NCBI RefSeq assembly: GCF_000786105.1
Contig: NZ_JTEV01000003.1
Span: forward strand, 62,001 to 126,000
DNA from: Bdellovibrio sp. ArHS
GTDB lineage: Bacteria; Bdellovibrionota; Bdellovibrionia; Bdellovibrionales; Bdellovibrionaceae
DNA: 64,000 nt
Direction of reading: 5' to 3'
Positions within the stretch are counted from its first letter, which is position 1; each line of letters starts with the position of its first letter. Position numbers and translations under genes: made by a program. The notes under the pieces were generated by a model, which saw nothing but the letters and a program-made list of their open reading frames with translations, was not told the DNA's origin and did not search any database. Positions 17,393-26,687 of the stretch are shown piece by piece.

Positions 17393-18433
17393 GTGAAACA
17401 TTTTATTTTTTTCCTGGCTGTGATTTTTTTGGGTCTGTTCTTGGCCGTACTGAATAAAACCGATCAGAGCGGAAGCGCAAGTTCTCTGCCAACTTTGCGA
17501 GTTTTTGGTTATGCCTCTTTCACGGGGCGTTGGGGCCCTGGACCTCTGTTAAAAGAGGCCTTCGAAAAAACATGCAAATGCAAAGTGGAATTTATCGAAG
17601 GCAGTGATTCCGGCATCCTTTTACAACGTCTGAAAATCGAGGGCGAAAGTTTAGGTGCGGATCTGGTGGTGGGTTTAGATCAGTTTGATCTTTCCAAAGC
17701 CGTGGCCGAGCAGCCTTGGCGCAAACTCAGCCTAGGACAGTTGGATGTGTATGACTCTGTTCGTCCCGCTTTGGCTAACAGCTTCTTTGTACCATATGAT
17801 TGGGGAGCGTTGACTTTCATTGCCCGCAAAGATGAGTTGGCCCGTTTGCCCGCCAGTCTGGATGATCTGTTAGCGCCGGAACTTGCAAAGCGCATTGCTT
17901 TACAGGACCCTCGGACAAGTTCTCCGGGGCTGCAGTTTCTGTATTGGGTGATTCGCTCCAAAGGGGAAGAAGAAGGGTTTAAATTTCTTCAGAAGTTGAT
18001 GGGGCAGGTGCATAGTTTTTCACCGACCTGGTCGACAGCTTATGGCCTTTTTACGAATAAGCAGACCAAGCTGGTTTATTCTTACGTGACGTCGCCTTTG
18101 TATCACGAAGTGGAAGAAAAAAAGAGTGACTATATTGCGCTTCCATTCAACGAACCGTTGCCGGTGCAGTTTGAGTTCGTGGGTATTCCGGATTTCTGTC
18201 GGCATTGTGATTTGGCGGAAAAATTCGTCAACCTGATGCTTTCTCAAGATGGCCAGCGCATCATCATGGAAAAGAACTATATGTTCCCGGTTATGAAGGG
18301 AGTCATGGAAGACACGGCGTTTGCGCCGTTGGTCAATGTTAAGACCTTGGATCAAGTGGAGATCTTGTCTTCATCAGAAGTCGATCGTTTGCTGAAACGC
18401 TGGACTGAAATTCGCAGGAGCGAACTCAATTGA
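17393..18433 (+). CDS. thiB: Thiamine ABC transporter substrate-binding protein
   Basis: 346 residues from the GTG at 17393, one base after the DoxX-like stop, with GGTGG upstream. An N-terminal hydrophobic segment (about 3-21) is a signal peptide or anchor; there is no lipobox. TbpA/ThiB features are strong: RVFGYASFTGRWGPGP near the start, FEKTCKCKVEFIEGSDSG, ADLVVGLDQFDL, and the SPTWSTAYGLF ligand loop. It should bind thiamine or its phosphates in the periplasm and deliver them to ThiP. The stop overlaps the thiP TTG start. Confidence 0.9.
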   Translation: MKHFIFFLAVIFLGLFLAVLNKTDQSGSASSLPTLRVFGYASFTGRWGPGPLLKEAFEKTCKCKVEFIEGSDSGILLQRLKIEGESLGADLVVGLDQFDLSKAVAEQPWRKLSLGQLDVYDSVRPALANSFFVPYDWGALTFIARKDELARLPASLDDLLAPELAKRIALQDPRTSSPGLQFLYWVIRSKGEEEGFKFLQKLMGQVHSFSPTWSTAYGLFTNKQTKLVYSYVTSPLYHEVEEKKSDYIALPFNEPLPVQFEFVGIPDFCRHCDLAEKFVNLMLSQDGQRIIMEKNYMFPVMKGVMEDTAFAPLVNVKTLDQVEILSSSEVDRLLKRWTEIRRSELN

Positions 18434-19893
18434 GCTTGAGTCGTGCGCTTCGCCTTGGCGTAGTTCTTTTTCTGCTTTTTCCGTTTCTTTTTTTGCTTAC
18501 GCAATTTCGTATTACGGGAATTCCTGATTTAGGTGAATTGTTATGGGCTTTCAAGAACAGCTTTGTTCAGGCCTTCTTTTCTGCCGTATTTTCTTTGATG
18601 CTCGGTTTTTGGGTGAGCTTGGGCCTGTTGTCGTTAAGCACCGGGCCTTACAAAAAAGCTCGCTTTGTCTTTGAAATCTTGTGTCTGCTTCCCAATTTTT
18701 TACCACCGATATTCATTCTACTTGCCACCCTGAATCTGGTCGATCCTTTTCCTATGGGCGTGGCAGGCATTGTTCTTATTCACACCTTGATGAACTTTGG
18801 ATTGGTTGCTGTTTTACTTGCAGGAATTATTGAAAACAAAATGGGTGGAATGATTGAACTTGCTTATGTGGAAGGCGCTGGGCGCTGGCAATTTCTAACC
18901 AGAGGCCTTTTTCCCTTTCTTAAAAAAGATCTATGGTTGTTGGGGCTTTTTATTTTCGTTGTATGCTTTGGAAGTTTCGCGGTTCCACTGGTCGTCGGTG
19001 GTGGGAAGGGCACGACGGTGGAAGTTCTGATCTACGAAAAGATTCGTCTGTCCAGCAATTGGGGAGACGCGGTTCTTTTAGCTTTTCTGCAATCGACATT
19101 TATTTTTGCCTTCTCTTTTATCGCCAGCCGCGGAAAAGGGGCTGTCATTGCCCGCGAAGCCAATCTGGACCTCATCAAAACTTACAGTGGTGTGTTCGTG
19201 ATCGCGGGCCTTTCATTCCTTTATCTTTTTGGATATCTGCAGGGCTTCGTGGAGGGACTTGCGTTAATCACCAATTTTTACGAGCTGCAGTCCGCATTAT
19301 TTTGGAATTTCTTAGGCAGCGTGATTCTGGGACTTACAGTCGGGATTCTTTGTTATGCTGGGTTGATGTTGATTGCTTATTGTTGGCCCAAGGCTTGGTT
19401 TGAGAAGTTTTTGAACGGCTATGTAGCACCCTCCACTTCGCTGGCTTGTTTTAGTTTGCTCTTGCTGGGGCCCAACGAAGGTCTTTATCCATTTATTAAA
19501 ATTCCAGTTGCGTTAACTCTATTAAGCTTAAACAGCCTGTTCCGCATGGGCTGGGATGGCGAGCTTCATTCTCTTCAGTCGCAAATAACTGTGGCTTATG
19601 CCATGGGGGCTTCGCGAACTCAGATTTTCAAAGAGATTCTCTTTCCGCAGTTGTCAGCGCGCGCAGGTTTGCTTGCGGGAATTGCCTCGGTCTGGGCTTG
19701 CGGAGATTTTGCCGTTTCAAGGATTCTGGCGCATCGGGATTTAAGTATCGCAATGATGACCGAGACTCTGATGTCGGGCTATCGCTTGAACCAGGCCATT
19801 GTGCTTAGCAGTCTGATTGTTGTTGCTGGTTTTTTTTGTTTCTTAGTTTGTGTGGGAGGAAGTCGTGTCCTACGTCGAAAATTTGCACCGTGA
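18430..19893 (+). CDS. thiP: Thiamine ABC transporter permease
   Basis: 487 residues from a TTG overlapping the thiB stop (TTGA). About twelve hydrophobic segments form two fused permease halves. Each half has an EAA-type coupling loop for the ATPase: EGAGRWQFLTRGLFP in the first and YAMGASRTQIFKEILFPQL in the second. That matches ThiP, which is a single polypeptide with two binding-protein-dependent transport domains. It overlaps thiQ by about 29 bases. Confidence 0.9.
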   Translation: MSLSRALRLGVVLFLLFPFLFLLTQFRITGIPDLGELLWAFKNSFVQAFFSAVFSLMLGFWVSLGLLSLSTGPYKKARFVFEILCLLPNFLPPIFILLATLNLVDPFPMGVAGIVLIHTLMNFGLVAVLLAGIIENKMGGMIELAYVEGAGRWQFLTRGLFPFLKKDLWLLGLFIFVVCFGSFAVPLVVGGGKGTTVEVLIYEKIRLSSNWGDAVLLAFLQSTFIFAFSFIASRGKGAVIAREANLDLIKTYSGVFVIAGLSFLYLFGYLQGFVEGLALITNFYELQSALFWNFLGSVILGLTVGILCYAGLMLIAYCWPKAWFEKFLNGYVAPSTSLACFSLLLLGPNEGLYPFIKIPVALTLLSLNSLFRMGWDGELHSLQSQITVAYAMGASRTQIFKEILFPQLSARAGLLAGIASVWACGDFAVSRILAHRDLSIAMMTETLMSGYRLNQAIVLSSLIVVAGFFCFLVCVGGSRVLRRKFAP

Positions 19894-20500
19894 TTATGGC
19901 GACTTTAAGTTAGATATTGATCGTTGGGAAATCCTGGATGAAGGAGTCACGGTTTTATGGGGGCCTTCAGGTTCAGGAAAAACTTCGGTCTTTCGCATTC
20001 TTCTAGGATTGGAGGAATGCCCCGGATTGAAATGGAATTTCCAGGGTGTTGATCTTGCGAAACTAAGAACGCCGGAAAAGCGTTTGGGCGTGGTTTTTCA
20101 AACCCTGGATCTTTTTCCGCATCTAACCGCGCAAGAAAATATTCTATTCGCTGCCCGAGCGCGAAAAGTTGATCCCAAAGTCGTGACGGCTCGGATGAAA
20201 GAATTGAGCGAGATCATGCAGATGGAAAACTTTCTACAAAGAAAAGCCTCGGTGCTTTCCGGTGGGGAAAAGCAACGTGTCGCCATTGCTCGGGCGATTA
20301 TCGGTGAACCGCGCCTTTTGCTTTTGGACGAACCTTTTTCAGCTTTGGATCAGGAATTGCGCGAAGAAAGTCGTAAATTACTAAAGCGAGTCATTGAGAC
20401 AGAAAAAATTCCAACTTTATTGGTTACACATGATCCTCGGGATATGGAAGTTCTTGCGAATAAAGTAACGAAAATTCGCGGCGGACAAATTCAAAATTAA
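19865..20500 (+). CDS. thiQ: Thiamine ABC transporter ATP-binding protein
   Basis: 211 residues. I choose the GTG at 19865 because GGGAGGAA sits 4-5 bases before it. All ABC motifs are present: Walker A GPSGSGKTS, Q-loop VFQTLDLFPHLT, signature LSGGEKQRVA, Walker B LLLLDEPFSALD, and switch His in VTHDP. The length is close to ThiQ of other bacteria (about 230). It powers ThiP. The gene converges on the next kinase gene and the two stop codons overlap by four bases. Confidence 0.92.
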   Translation: MSYVENLHRDYGDFKLDIDRWEILDEGVTVLWGPSGSGKTSVFRILLGLEECPGLKWNFQGVDLAKLRTPEKRLGVVFQTLDLFPHLTAQENILFAARARKVDPKVVTARMKELSEIMQMENFLQRKASVLSGGEKQRVAIARAIIGEPRLLLLDEPFSALDQELREESRKLLKRVIETEKIPTLLVTHDPRDMEVLANKVTKIRGGQIQN

Positions 20501-23232
20501 ACTGTATAGCGTTGAATCATTTCGATTAGATGAGACTTTTTGATTGGTTTTGTCACATGCTCGGTGCAGCCCGCATCCAATGACTTTTGGATGTCTTCCG
20601 CCATGGCATTGGCACTGACGGCGATAATAGGAATGGGCTTGCGATGAGTGTCGATTTCCCACTGGCGAATTTTTCGGGTGGCGGCATATCCGTCCATCAC
20701 CGGCATTTGAATATCCATCAGGATAAGATCAAAGGGTTCTGAGAACACTCTTTCAACTGCCTGCTGACCGTTTTCGGCCTGAACCACCTCAAAAGGAAGC
20801 TTTTTTAAGTAAGTCAGAAGTAAAAAGCGATTGTCTTCGGTATCATCGACGACAAGAATGCGGGAGTTTCGCGAGATCTTTTTTGCTTCAATAACCGGTG
20901 AAGGCGCATCCTCAGAATGGGCGACTTCAGTTCCCGGTTCGGCGGGAACATAGGGAAGGGTAAAATAGAACGCGCTGCCAACCCCTTCTTCACTTTCAAA
21001 CCAGATCCGTCCGCCCATCAGCTCGACAAGATTTTTTGAAATCGTCAGTCCCAGACCGCTGCCGCCAAATTTGCGCGTGATGGAACTGTCGGCCTGCACA
21101 AAATTTTGAAAAAGCAGATGTTGCTTATCCATAGGAATGCCGGTTCCTGTATCGCGGATACCAAAGCGCACAAACTTTTTTGAGGCATCATCAAAATCCA
21201 GTGTGACGGTGATTTCACCCTGTTGGGTGAATTTAATAGCATTTCCTATTAAGTTGAAAAGGATCTGTCTTAGACGGGTGGGATCGCCGATCATAAGATG
21301 TGGTCCCGAATTATCCAAATTCATCAGCAAGTTGAAGCGTAGATTTTTTTCCGCCGCCTTTTGTTTCAAAATGTCGCAGATATTATTTGTTGTCGAATCC
21401 AGATCGAAGGCGATCTTTTCCAAGCGCACTTCACGCGCTTCGATTTTAGAGATATCCAGGATATCGTTAATGAGTGCCAGCAGGTTTTCGCCCGCATTGG
21501 CGCAGACCCGAACCAACTGCTCTTGTTCTGGCTTAAGATCAGATTCGGCCAGAATATCAGTGATGCCGATGATCGCATTTAGCGGTGTGCGAATTTCATG
21601 GCTCATACGAGCTAGGAATTCTGACTTGGCTTGCGATGCTTTGACTGCGGCTTCGCGGGCTTCGATCAAGGCGTTTTCCGCGGTGATTCGATCGGTGATG
21701 TCCGTGCACACAAACACGAAAGTCAGATCTCGTCCGGTACGACCGGGAAGGGCAGCCCAGTTCATCAGAATGGGAATCCGCTCTTCGTCGCGATTCACGA
21801 TTTCAGCTTCGATACTGTGACGAGTGTGCAAAAGCCAGTTGTAATTGCTGAATTCGGGTTGAGCGTGCACCACAGTTTTAAGATCGAGGTGAGACAACTG
21901 ACTTTGCGTGATTCCCAGAAGATTCATCGCTGCTTCATTGGCTTGAGATACCACATAAGTGCTTTGCCGCCAGTCATCGTGGTGACTTACTCGAACAATG
22001 AAAAGAAAAGCCTTGATCGATTGAATTACGCTGTCCAGAAACTCTTTAGAGACGGTCGTCGTTTCCAAGCGATCCGCCAATTGATTGTATTTGCTGACCA
22101 GAAGACCGATTTCGTCTTTCGAGTTGTAATTGATTTTTTGGGTCAGATTGCTGGTTCCCAGCTTTTCTAGACGATCGGTCAAAAGCTGTATAGGTTCCAC
22201 CACTTTTCCGGTCGCCGCGAAGGTCGCAAAGAAGAACAATATAAAAATCAAGACGGCAGCCGCACTGGAGGCAATCGCAATGCGGTCAAGAACGGCAAAG
22301 GCTTCGCTTTCATCGATCTTGGTTTGAATGTACCAAAGCTCGCCATTTGGTAAATAGATCTTACCGATGGAACGAATGACCTTTTGACCGCGATAGTCTG
22401 TACCGAGTTCGCGGACCTCGCTGAGGTTTTCAATTTTTTTGATATCTTCATCACCACGGTTGGAAGATAGAATTTCGGCTTCCGAGTTCTGTGTGTTCTG
22501 GCCACCTTCGACGCGGAAACGACCGGTGTTGCGAAGACTCCAGTCTTCACCGTAAATCAGAGTTTCTCCCGTCTGTCCCATTCCATGCGTCGCCCAGGCA
22601 AAGTTATCGCTGGTGATTCGATCAATTTCTGAAATGGAAATCTTCAGCATTAAGACGCCGACGACGGCATTTTTACGAAAAATAGGGGCGGCGACAAAGC
22701 CGGTTGCAGAATTGGGGCTGACCGCGTCTTTATCAAAATCCAGGAACAGGGTCGAGCCCTCCTGCGCTTTCATACCCCACTGAAACAAGTCCTTCAATTT
22801 GTTCGCAGTGGAGTCCCCGGTCAGTACGGAAGTTCCATCCTCAATATCTTTGCGGGTGGTATAGACGATCACGCCTTTGGGATTTACCAAGGCCATGTCA
22901 TAGATGTTAAAATCCAGAACGTAGTTATCCAGCAGACGACGGAAGTCCGGATAGGCCTCCATATTCGTCGTCAACATCAGATCATCTGTCTGCTCGTGGG
23001 ACGAAATCAGATTGATGGCCGTTTGCAGATCGCGGAAATAGTTTTCAATAGCCGTTGTTTTACTAATACGGATTTGCGTAAGTCGCTCATAGGTGCTGTC
23101 GATCACCGTGGACTCTACGATTTTCAGACCAATCAGAGCTACAACGAACGTCGCCAGAAAGACCGAGATGAGGTTGAATAAAAAAATCCTTAAACGTAAA
23201 GTCATGAACCCTTTTTTACCCTTGTTTTTCAT
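20497..23232 (-). CDS. Hybrid sensor histidine kinase with Cache-type sensor
   Basis: About 911 residues. I take the ATG at 23232; a GTG five codons upstream is also possible and neither has a strong ribosome site. A signal-anchor helix (about 15-40) is followed by a large periplasmic double-Cache-like sensor (about 41-325, with the YDMALVNPKGVIVYTT strand pattern), a second membrane helix, HAMP, a PAS domain (about 400-520), HisKA with His545 (MSHEIRTP), HATPase_c (DTGTGI, GSGLGL) and a receiver with Asp840 (LMDIQMP). Cache sensors bind small molecules such as amino acids or organic acids. Output must go through a separate Hpt protein. Confidence 0.92.
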   Translation of the reverse strand: MKNKGKKGFMTLRLRIFLFNLISVFLATFVVALIGLKIVESTVIDSTYERLTQIRISKTTAIENYFRDLQTAINLISSHEQTDDLMLTTNMEAYPDFRRLLDNYVLDFNIYDMALVNPKGVIVYTTRKDIEDGTSVLTGDSTANKLKDLFQWGMKAQEGSTLFLDFDKDAVSPNSATGFVAAPIFRKNAVVGVLMLKISISEIDRITSDNFAWATHGMGQTGETLIYGEDWSLRNTGRFRVEGGQNTQNSEAEILSSNRGDEDIKKIENLSEVRELGTDYRGQKVIRSIGKIYLPNGELWYIQTKIDESEAFAVLDRIAIASSAAAVLIFILFFFATFAATGKVVEPIQLLTDRLEKLGTSNLTQKINYNSKDEIGLLVSKYNQLADRLETTTVSKEFLDSVIQSIKAFLFIVRVSHHDDWRQSTYVVSQANEAAMNLLGITQSQLSHLDLKTVVHAQPEFSNYNWLLHTRHSIEAEIVNRDEERIPILMNWAALPGRTGRDLTFVFVCTDITDRITAENALIEAREAAVKASQAKSEFLARMSHEIRTPLNAIIGITDILAESDLKPEQEQLVRVCANAGENLLALINDILDISKIEAREVRLEKIAFDLDSTTNNICDILKQKAAEKNLRFNLLMNLDNSGPHLMIGDPTRLRQILFNLIGNAIKFTQQGEITVTLDFDDASKKFVRFGIRDTGTGIPMDKQHLLFQNFVQADSSITRKFGGSGLGLTISKNLVELMGGRIWFESEEGVGSAFYFTLPYVPAEPGTEVAHSEDAPSPVIEAKKISRNSRILVVDDTEDNRFLLLTYLKKLPFEVVQAENGQQAVERVFSEPFDLILMDIQMPVMDGYAATRKIRQWEIDTHRKPIPIIAVSANAMAEDIQKSLDAGCTEHVTKPIKKSHLIEMIQRYTV

Positions 23233-23472
23233 TGATAGCTTATCCACTTTCGGTGGGCAATGAGTTGTTGTCTATCAATGCGAAAACAGGCCCTTTTTCT
23301 GCGCCCATCTAAGAGCTATTTTTGTTACCTGAACAGCGCCACTCCCGCCCTTCTCTGATTACTTTTTTGACAGACATGAAGGCTTTGCAGAGGAGCTATG
23401 TATTTTCGACAGCAGCTCGGCCAATTAAGCTATTTTTTGATATAAATAGGGCCACACGGAGGCCCTTGGCGT

Positions 23473-24186
23473 ATGAGATATTCCCAGTCTATAGTCGCAC
23501 TATTGTTGCTTCCACTTTTCCTTGTCTCTTGTGCTGTTTCAAAATCTTCCGATGGATTTGGCCTCACACCGTCCATTTACTACAAACCAACTATCGTTCA
23601 AGCGAACAACAAGTGCAGTCCGTCGCAGATGCGGGACGTGGTGACTCCTCAGGACGCGAAGCTGACGGCTTTGTGCGAGGCGGACTACAAACAGTGTCTG
23701 ATGCAAGGCTCGTGTTTTGTTCAGACCGACGGAGTTACAACTTCCTATAACTATCATTCAACCATTGAGGGAGTTCCTCGTTTCGTGGAAGTGGATTTGT
23801 CGACGTGTCCTTTCGGCTACGGCTCTTACGGCGATTGCTTGGATCCCTATTTTTCGGTGGCAGCAGATCTGAGTTATCACAAAGTCGGGGATGTCATTTT
23901 TGTCCCTCGCCTTGTCAGCGCGGTTTTGCCAAATGGTGAGATTCATGACGGCTTTGTGATTGTGCGTGATTCGGGTGGCGCGATTACGGGGCGGGGACGG
24001 TTTGACTTCTTTACCGGATTTTACAACCACCTTGCAAAAGAAAACACTTTGGCTGTTTTAGGCTTTGGCGATACGAAAAACCGATTCGACTATCGAGAGG
24101 CTACGGCGGAAGAAGCCCAAGCCACCCGTGAACGACGTCACTTTCCCGGCCTAAGGCCCTCTGTTTTGGCCGAAGGACTTCGCTAA
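23473..24186 (+). CDS. Lipoprotein with a 3D (MltA-type) double-psi barrel domain
   Basis: 237 residues. The signal peptide MRYSQSIVALLLLPLFLVSC ends in the lipobox LVSC. The C-terminal half has the 3D-domain pattern: VAADLSYHKVGDVIFVPRL, then IVRDSGGAITGRGRFDFFTG with three spaced Asp residues as in MltA and resuscitation-promoting-like enzymes. It is likely a peptidoglycan-acting or -binding protein in the outer membrane. The start is supported by GGAGG about 10 bases before ATG. Confidence 0.8.
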   Translation: MRYSQSIVALLLLPLFLVSCAVSKSSDGFGLTPSIYYKPTIVQANNKCSPSQMRDVVTPQDAKLTALCEADYKQCLMQGSCFVQTDGVTTSYNYHSTIEGVPRFVEVDLSTCPFGYGSYGDCLDPYFSVAADLSYHKVGDVIFVPRLVSAVLPNGEIHDGFVIVRDSGGAITGRGRFDFFTGFYNHLAKENTLAVLGFGDTKNRFDYREATAEEAQATRERRHFPGLRPSVLAEGLR

Positions 24187-24283
24187 AGTTGTTTAGAGTT
24201 TTAGCTCTGGACAATCCTTTTGCATTCAAAAAAAGGCAGTGCTAAGCATGGCCCAAAAGAACCCACTTTTAAAAGGAACAAAT

Positions 24284-25321
24284 ATGAAAACCTGGATTCT
24301 GGCTTTTGCTGTTTTGTTGCTGTCTTCGTCTTCTTTCGCCGAGATTCGCCATCTGCCACTAGGCCCAGGCAAAATGATCGCCTTTGAACACATCGAGAAT
24401 ACACCTACTGCACCGACTCTGATTCTTTTACCGGGGGTCAATCGCGGTCTTTCTTCAAACGACACGTCCGTCAGAATTTTGATTAAGCAGGGATGGAATT
24501 TACTTCTTCCCTCTTTGCCGGCCCATCCGCGCTCTATTGAGGGTTTGAAAAAAACAGAAATCCCTTATTTCTCTATGACGAACTCGATTCGCTCTGCAGA
24601 TTTTGCCAAGGATATCACCGAACTGGTTCATGCGTTGGGTATAAAAAAAGCGGTGCCGGTGACTTTATCTTACACTTCATCTATCGGCGCTTATCTTAAT
24701 GACCAAGAGTTCCCCCACATTATCGAGACAGTGCCCTTGGTCGTACCGACGGAAAGCGATCCGAACGCTGCAAAAACGGCGGAGCTGTGGGAGTCCTGGT
24801 TTAAGTTAAACCCGTTTATGGCTCCCTTTTGGATTCGCCAATTCCGCGATCAGGCGTACACCACGCACTGGAGCAACACAGTTGATAAAAACTTATCTGC
24901 GGATAAAGACTTCTATGGGGAAAGCCCGCGTGTCAGCGATATTAAGAAGGGCTATGTTACAATTGCCCGGGCTGCCGAAGACTTTAATTTTGCAGAGTGG
25001 AATTTTAACACCGAAGAAAGAACTCGCGACTTCGTTATTGCGGAGCAAGAAAATCCTGAGCGCCTGAAAAACCAAGTGCAAGTTTTGAAAAACTATCTGG
25101 CCTCAGGAAAACCGCTGCGTGTGATTTTGGTGCAAAACGTGGGACATGTTTTACCGACGGAAAACCCCACGGCCTATGCCGCGACTCTAGGCCTTCTGCT
25201 GCGACAACCGCGCAAAGCTCAGACACAGTTTGCGGTGGTGAGCACTGCGAAGTCCGTCGACTCCATTGAATGGAAAGACCGCAGCGCTCTGGAAGCCTGG
25301 ATTAAAGAGAACCAACGTTGA
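24284..25321 (+). CDS. Secreted alpha/beta-hydrolase-like protein
   Basis: 345 residues from the ATG at 24284, preceded by AAAAGGAA; the longer frame from 24239 has no ribosome site. The signal peptide ends near SSSSFA. The fold elements are LILLPGVNRGLSSND (oxyanion turn) and a nucleophile-elbow-like TSSIG with Ser133, where the usual first Gly of GxSxG is Thr. A possible catalytic His lies in NVGHVLP near the end. The substrate is unknown; a periplasmic esterase or lipase-like role is possible. The 3' end overlaps the end of the opposing gene by 20 bases. Confidence 0.72.
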   Translation: MKTWILAFAVLLLSSSSFAEIRHLPLGPGKMIAFEHIENTPTAPTLILLPGVNRGLSSNDTSVRILIKQGWNLLLPSLPAHPRSIEGLKKTEIPYFSMTNSIRSADFAKDITELVHALGIKKAVPVTLSYTSSIGAYLNDQEFPHIIETVPLVVPTESDPNAAKTAELWESWFKLNPFMAPFWIRQFRDQAYTTHWSNTVDKNLSADKDFYGESPRVSDIKKGYVTIARAAEDFNFAEWNFNTEERTRDFVIAEQENPERLKNQVQVLKNYLASGKPLRVILVQNVGHVLPTENPTAYAATLGLLLRQPRKAQTQFAVVSTAKSVDSIEWKDRSALEAWIKENQR

Positions 25322-26555
25322 GCATGAAGGTCATGCCGCCCAAAGGTCTTTCCATATCTCTCAGGATCTCGCCCCATGTGGGCGAGCTGTTGACCTGCAG
25401 AAGGTGTTTAAAAAGAACTTTATGAACAGGTGTTTCATACCCAAAATAGCTGGAAAGACCATTGGTTAAAATATCGATTTTCCCTTTGGATTTTCTCTCC
25501 TCGAACATGGTCAAGTAGTACGAATAGCTGGAGCACCCATCAAAGAAGAAGATTTGATGTTTGCGGGTTTGGAACTCGAAGCCACCGGCTTTTTCCTCTA
25601 AAGATGCGATGTCTAAATTGCCCCCCAAACCCGAGTGACCGGCGTAGATGACAACGTCGGCATTTTCCACAGAGTGCTTGAAGAATTTTGCAAAGGTCAC
25701 ATTTTTACTGGCGACCGCTGTCTCTGCCAGAAGTCGGGTGATGCGCACTTGAACTTCTGAACCATCAGATCTTTTTAAGGTCTTCGTAAACTGATGAATA
25801 GGACGATTTTGGTAGCGGGCCACAATCTTTTCATTGAAGCCACTTTGGCGTAACCAGGTGTTCAACTCTTCAAAAGCCATGCGCCCTGCATCTTCGGGAT
25901 CTTTGGCGCTGTCGGCGTAACCGTTAATAGTGGTGATTTCGAACAGATCGCCATTGCCATTGTCGTCACGCAGCTTATCCAAAGAGGCGCTCGTGTCTGC
26001 CGGTGCATTCTTGAAAGCGGCGATCTTAATGTTTACGGATCTTGCCATGGGCGCTTGACGAAGGAATTCGCAGCCTTCACGGAAGGGGTCGTAAAAGTAC
26101 CAGAAGTCGCCGAAGCTGTTGTAGTGTTCGTCGGTGCATTTTTCTTCGTAGAAGTTATCAAGGTCACTGGGCATCGTGATTTTCCAGACACCTTCATCCA
26201 AAAGTTTCTTTGCGGTGTTTTTATTCAGCAGCAGCACACCCGTAACTTTATAGGCGATGGTGCGAACTCCCGCGGACTTACGATTTTTCAAAATCTCGTA
26301 AGCCAACGGAAATCGGGGGGCGCCAATACCGGGCGTGTCGGAGTTGATTTTATAGAAAGTCACCATCGTCGGTGATTGCATGTAACCGAACAAGTGCTGG
26401 GCGTGAAGATCGGCCAAGGTCACGGCATCAGAGCCGTCTGTTGTCATGAATTCTGTACTGTAGGTAAATTTGACTTCAACGGAACTGGGAGAAAAAACAG
26501 CGGCTGCAGCGGAATGCGCTGAGAGCAGAACCAAGAGAAACGCCAGGGACTTCAT
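25302..26555 (-). CDS. Secreted protein resembling clan CD (caspase/gingipain-fold) cysteine peptidases
   Basis: 417 residues from the ATG at 26555, which has AGGAGGTCC upstream. A signal peptide (MKSLAFLLVLLSAHSAAAA) leads to a long N-terminal region and then a segment typical of the caspase-hemoglobinase fold: a hydrophobic strand with His307 (VVIYAGHSG), and 34 residues later another strand with Cys341 (IFFFDGCSS). The His-Cys spacing is like that of gingipain R (His211 and Cys244). After the His it reads Ser, not the common Gly. The protein could be a secreted protease or a relative that lost activity. A second protein of the same pattern is encoded at 27865-29166. Confidence 0.6.
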   Translation of the reverse strand: MKSLAFLLVLLSAHSAAAAVFSPSSVEVKFTYSTEFMTTDGSDAVTLADLHAQHLFGYMQSPTMVTFYKINSDTPGIGAPRFPLAYEILKNRKSAGVRTIAYKVTGVLLLNKNTAKKLLDEGVWKITMPSDLDNFYEEKCTDEHYNSFGDFWYFYDPFREGCEFLRQAPMARSVNIKIAAFKNAPADTSASLDKLRDDNGNGDLFEITTINGYADSAKDPEDAGRMAFEELNTWLRQSGFNEKIVARYQNRPIHQFTKTLKRSDGSEVQVRITRLLAETAVASKNVTFAKFFKHSVENADVVIYAGHSGLGGNLDIASLEEKAGGFEFQTRKHQIFFFDGCSSYSYYLTMFEERKSKGKIDILTNGLSSYFGYETPVHKVLFKHLLQVNSSPTWGEILRDMERPLGGMTFMLNVGSL

Positions 26556-26687
26556 ACAAGGACCTCCTGTTGTCATCGGAGGCCCTTTTTTAAGTGAGGC
26601 CTAAGGCCCCGTCAACTCAGTGAACTCGGGCCTTGTTATTCTTTCAGAGGGGGCCAAGGCGAGGCATCCTAAAGCGTTTATATCCGA

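Noticed and set aside
18933-19403. 156-residue frame inside thiP
   Set aside because: It overlaps the real permease in another frame and is rich in Trp, Arg and Cys, unlike a natural protein.
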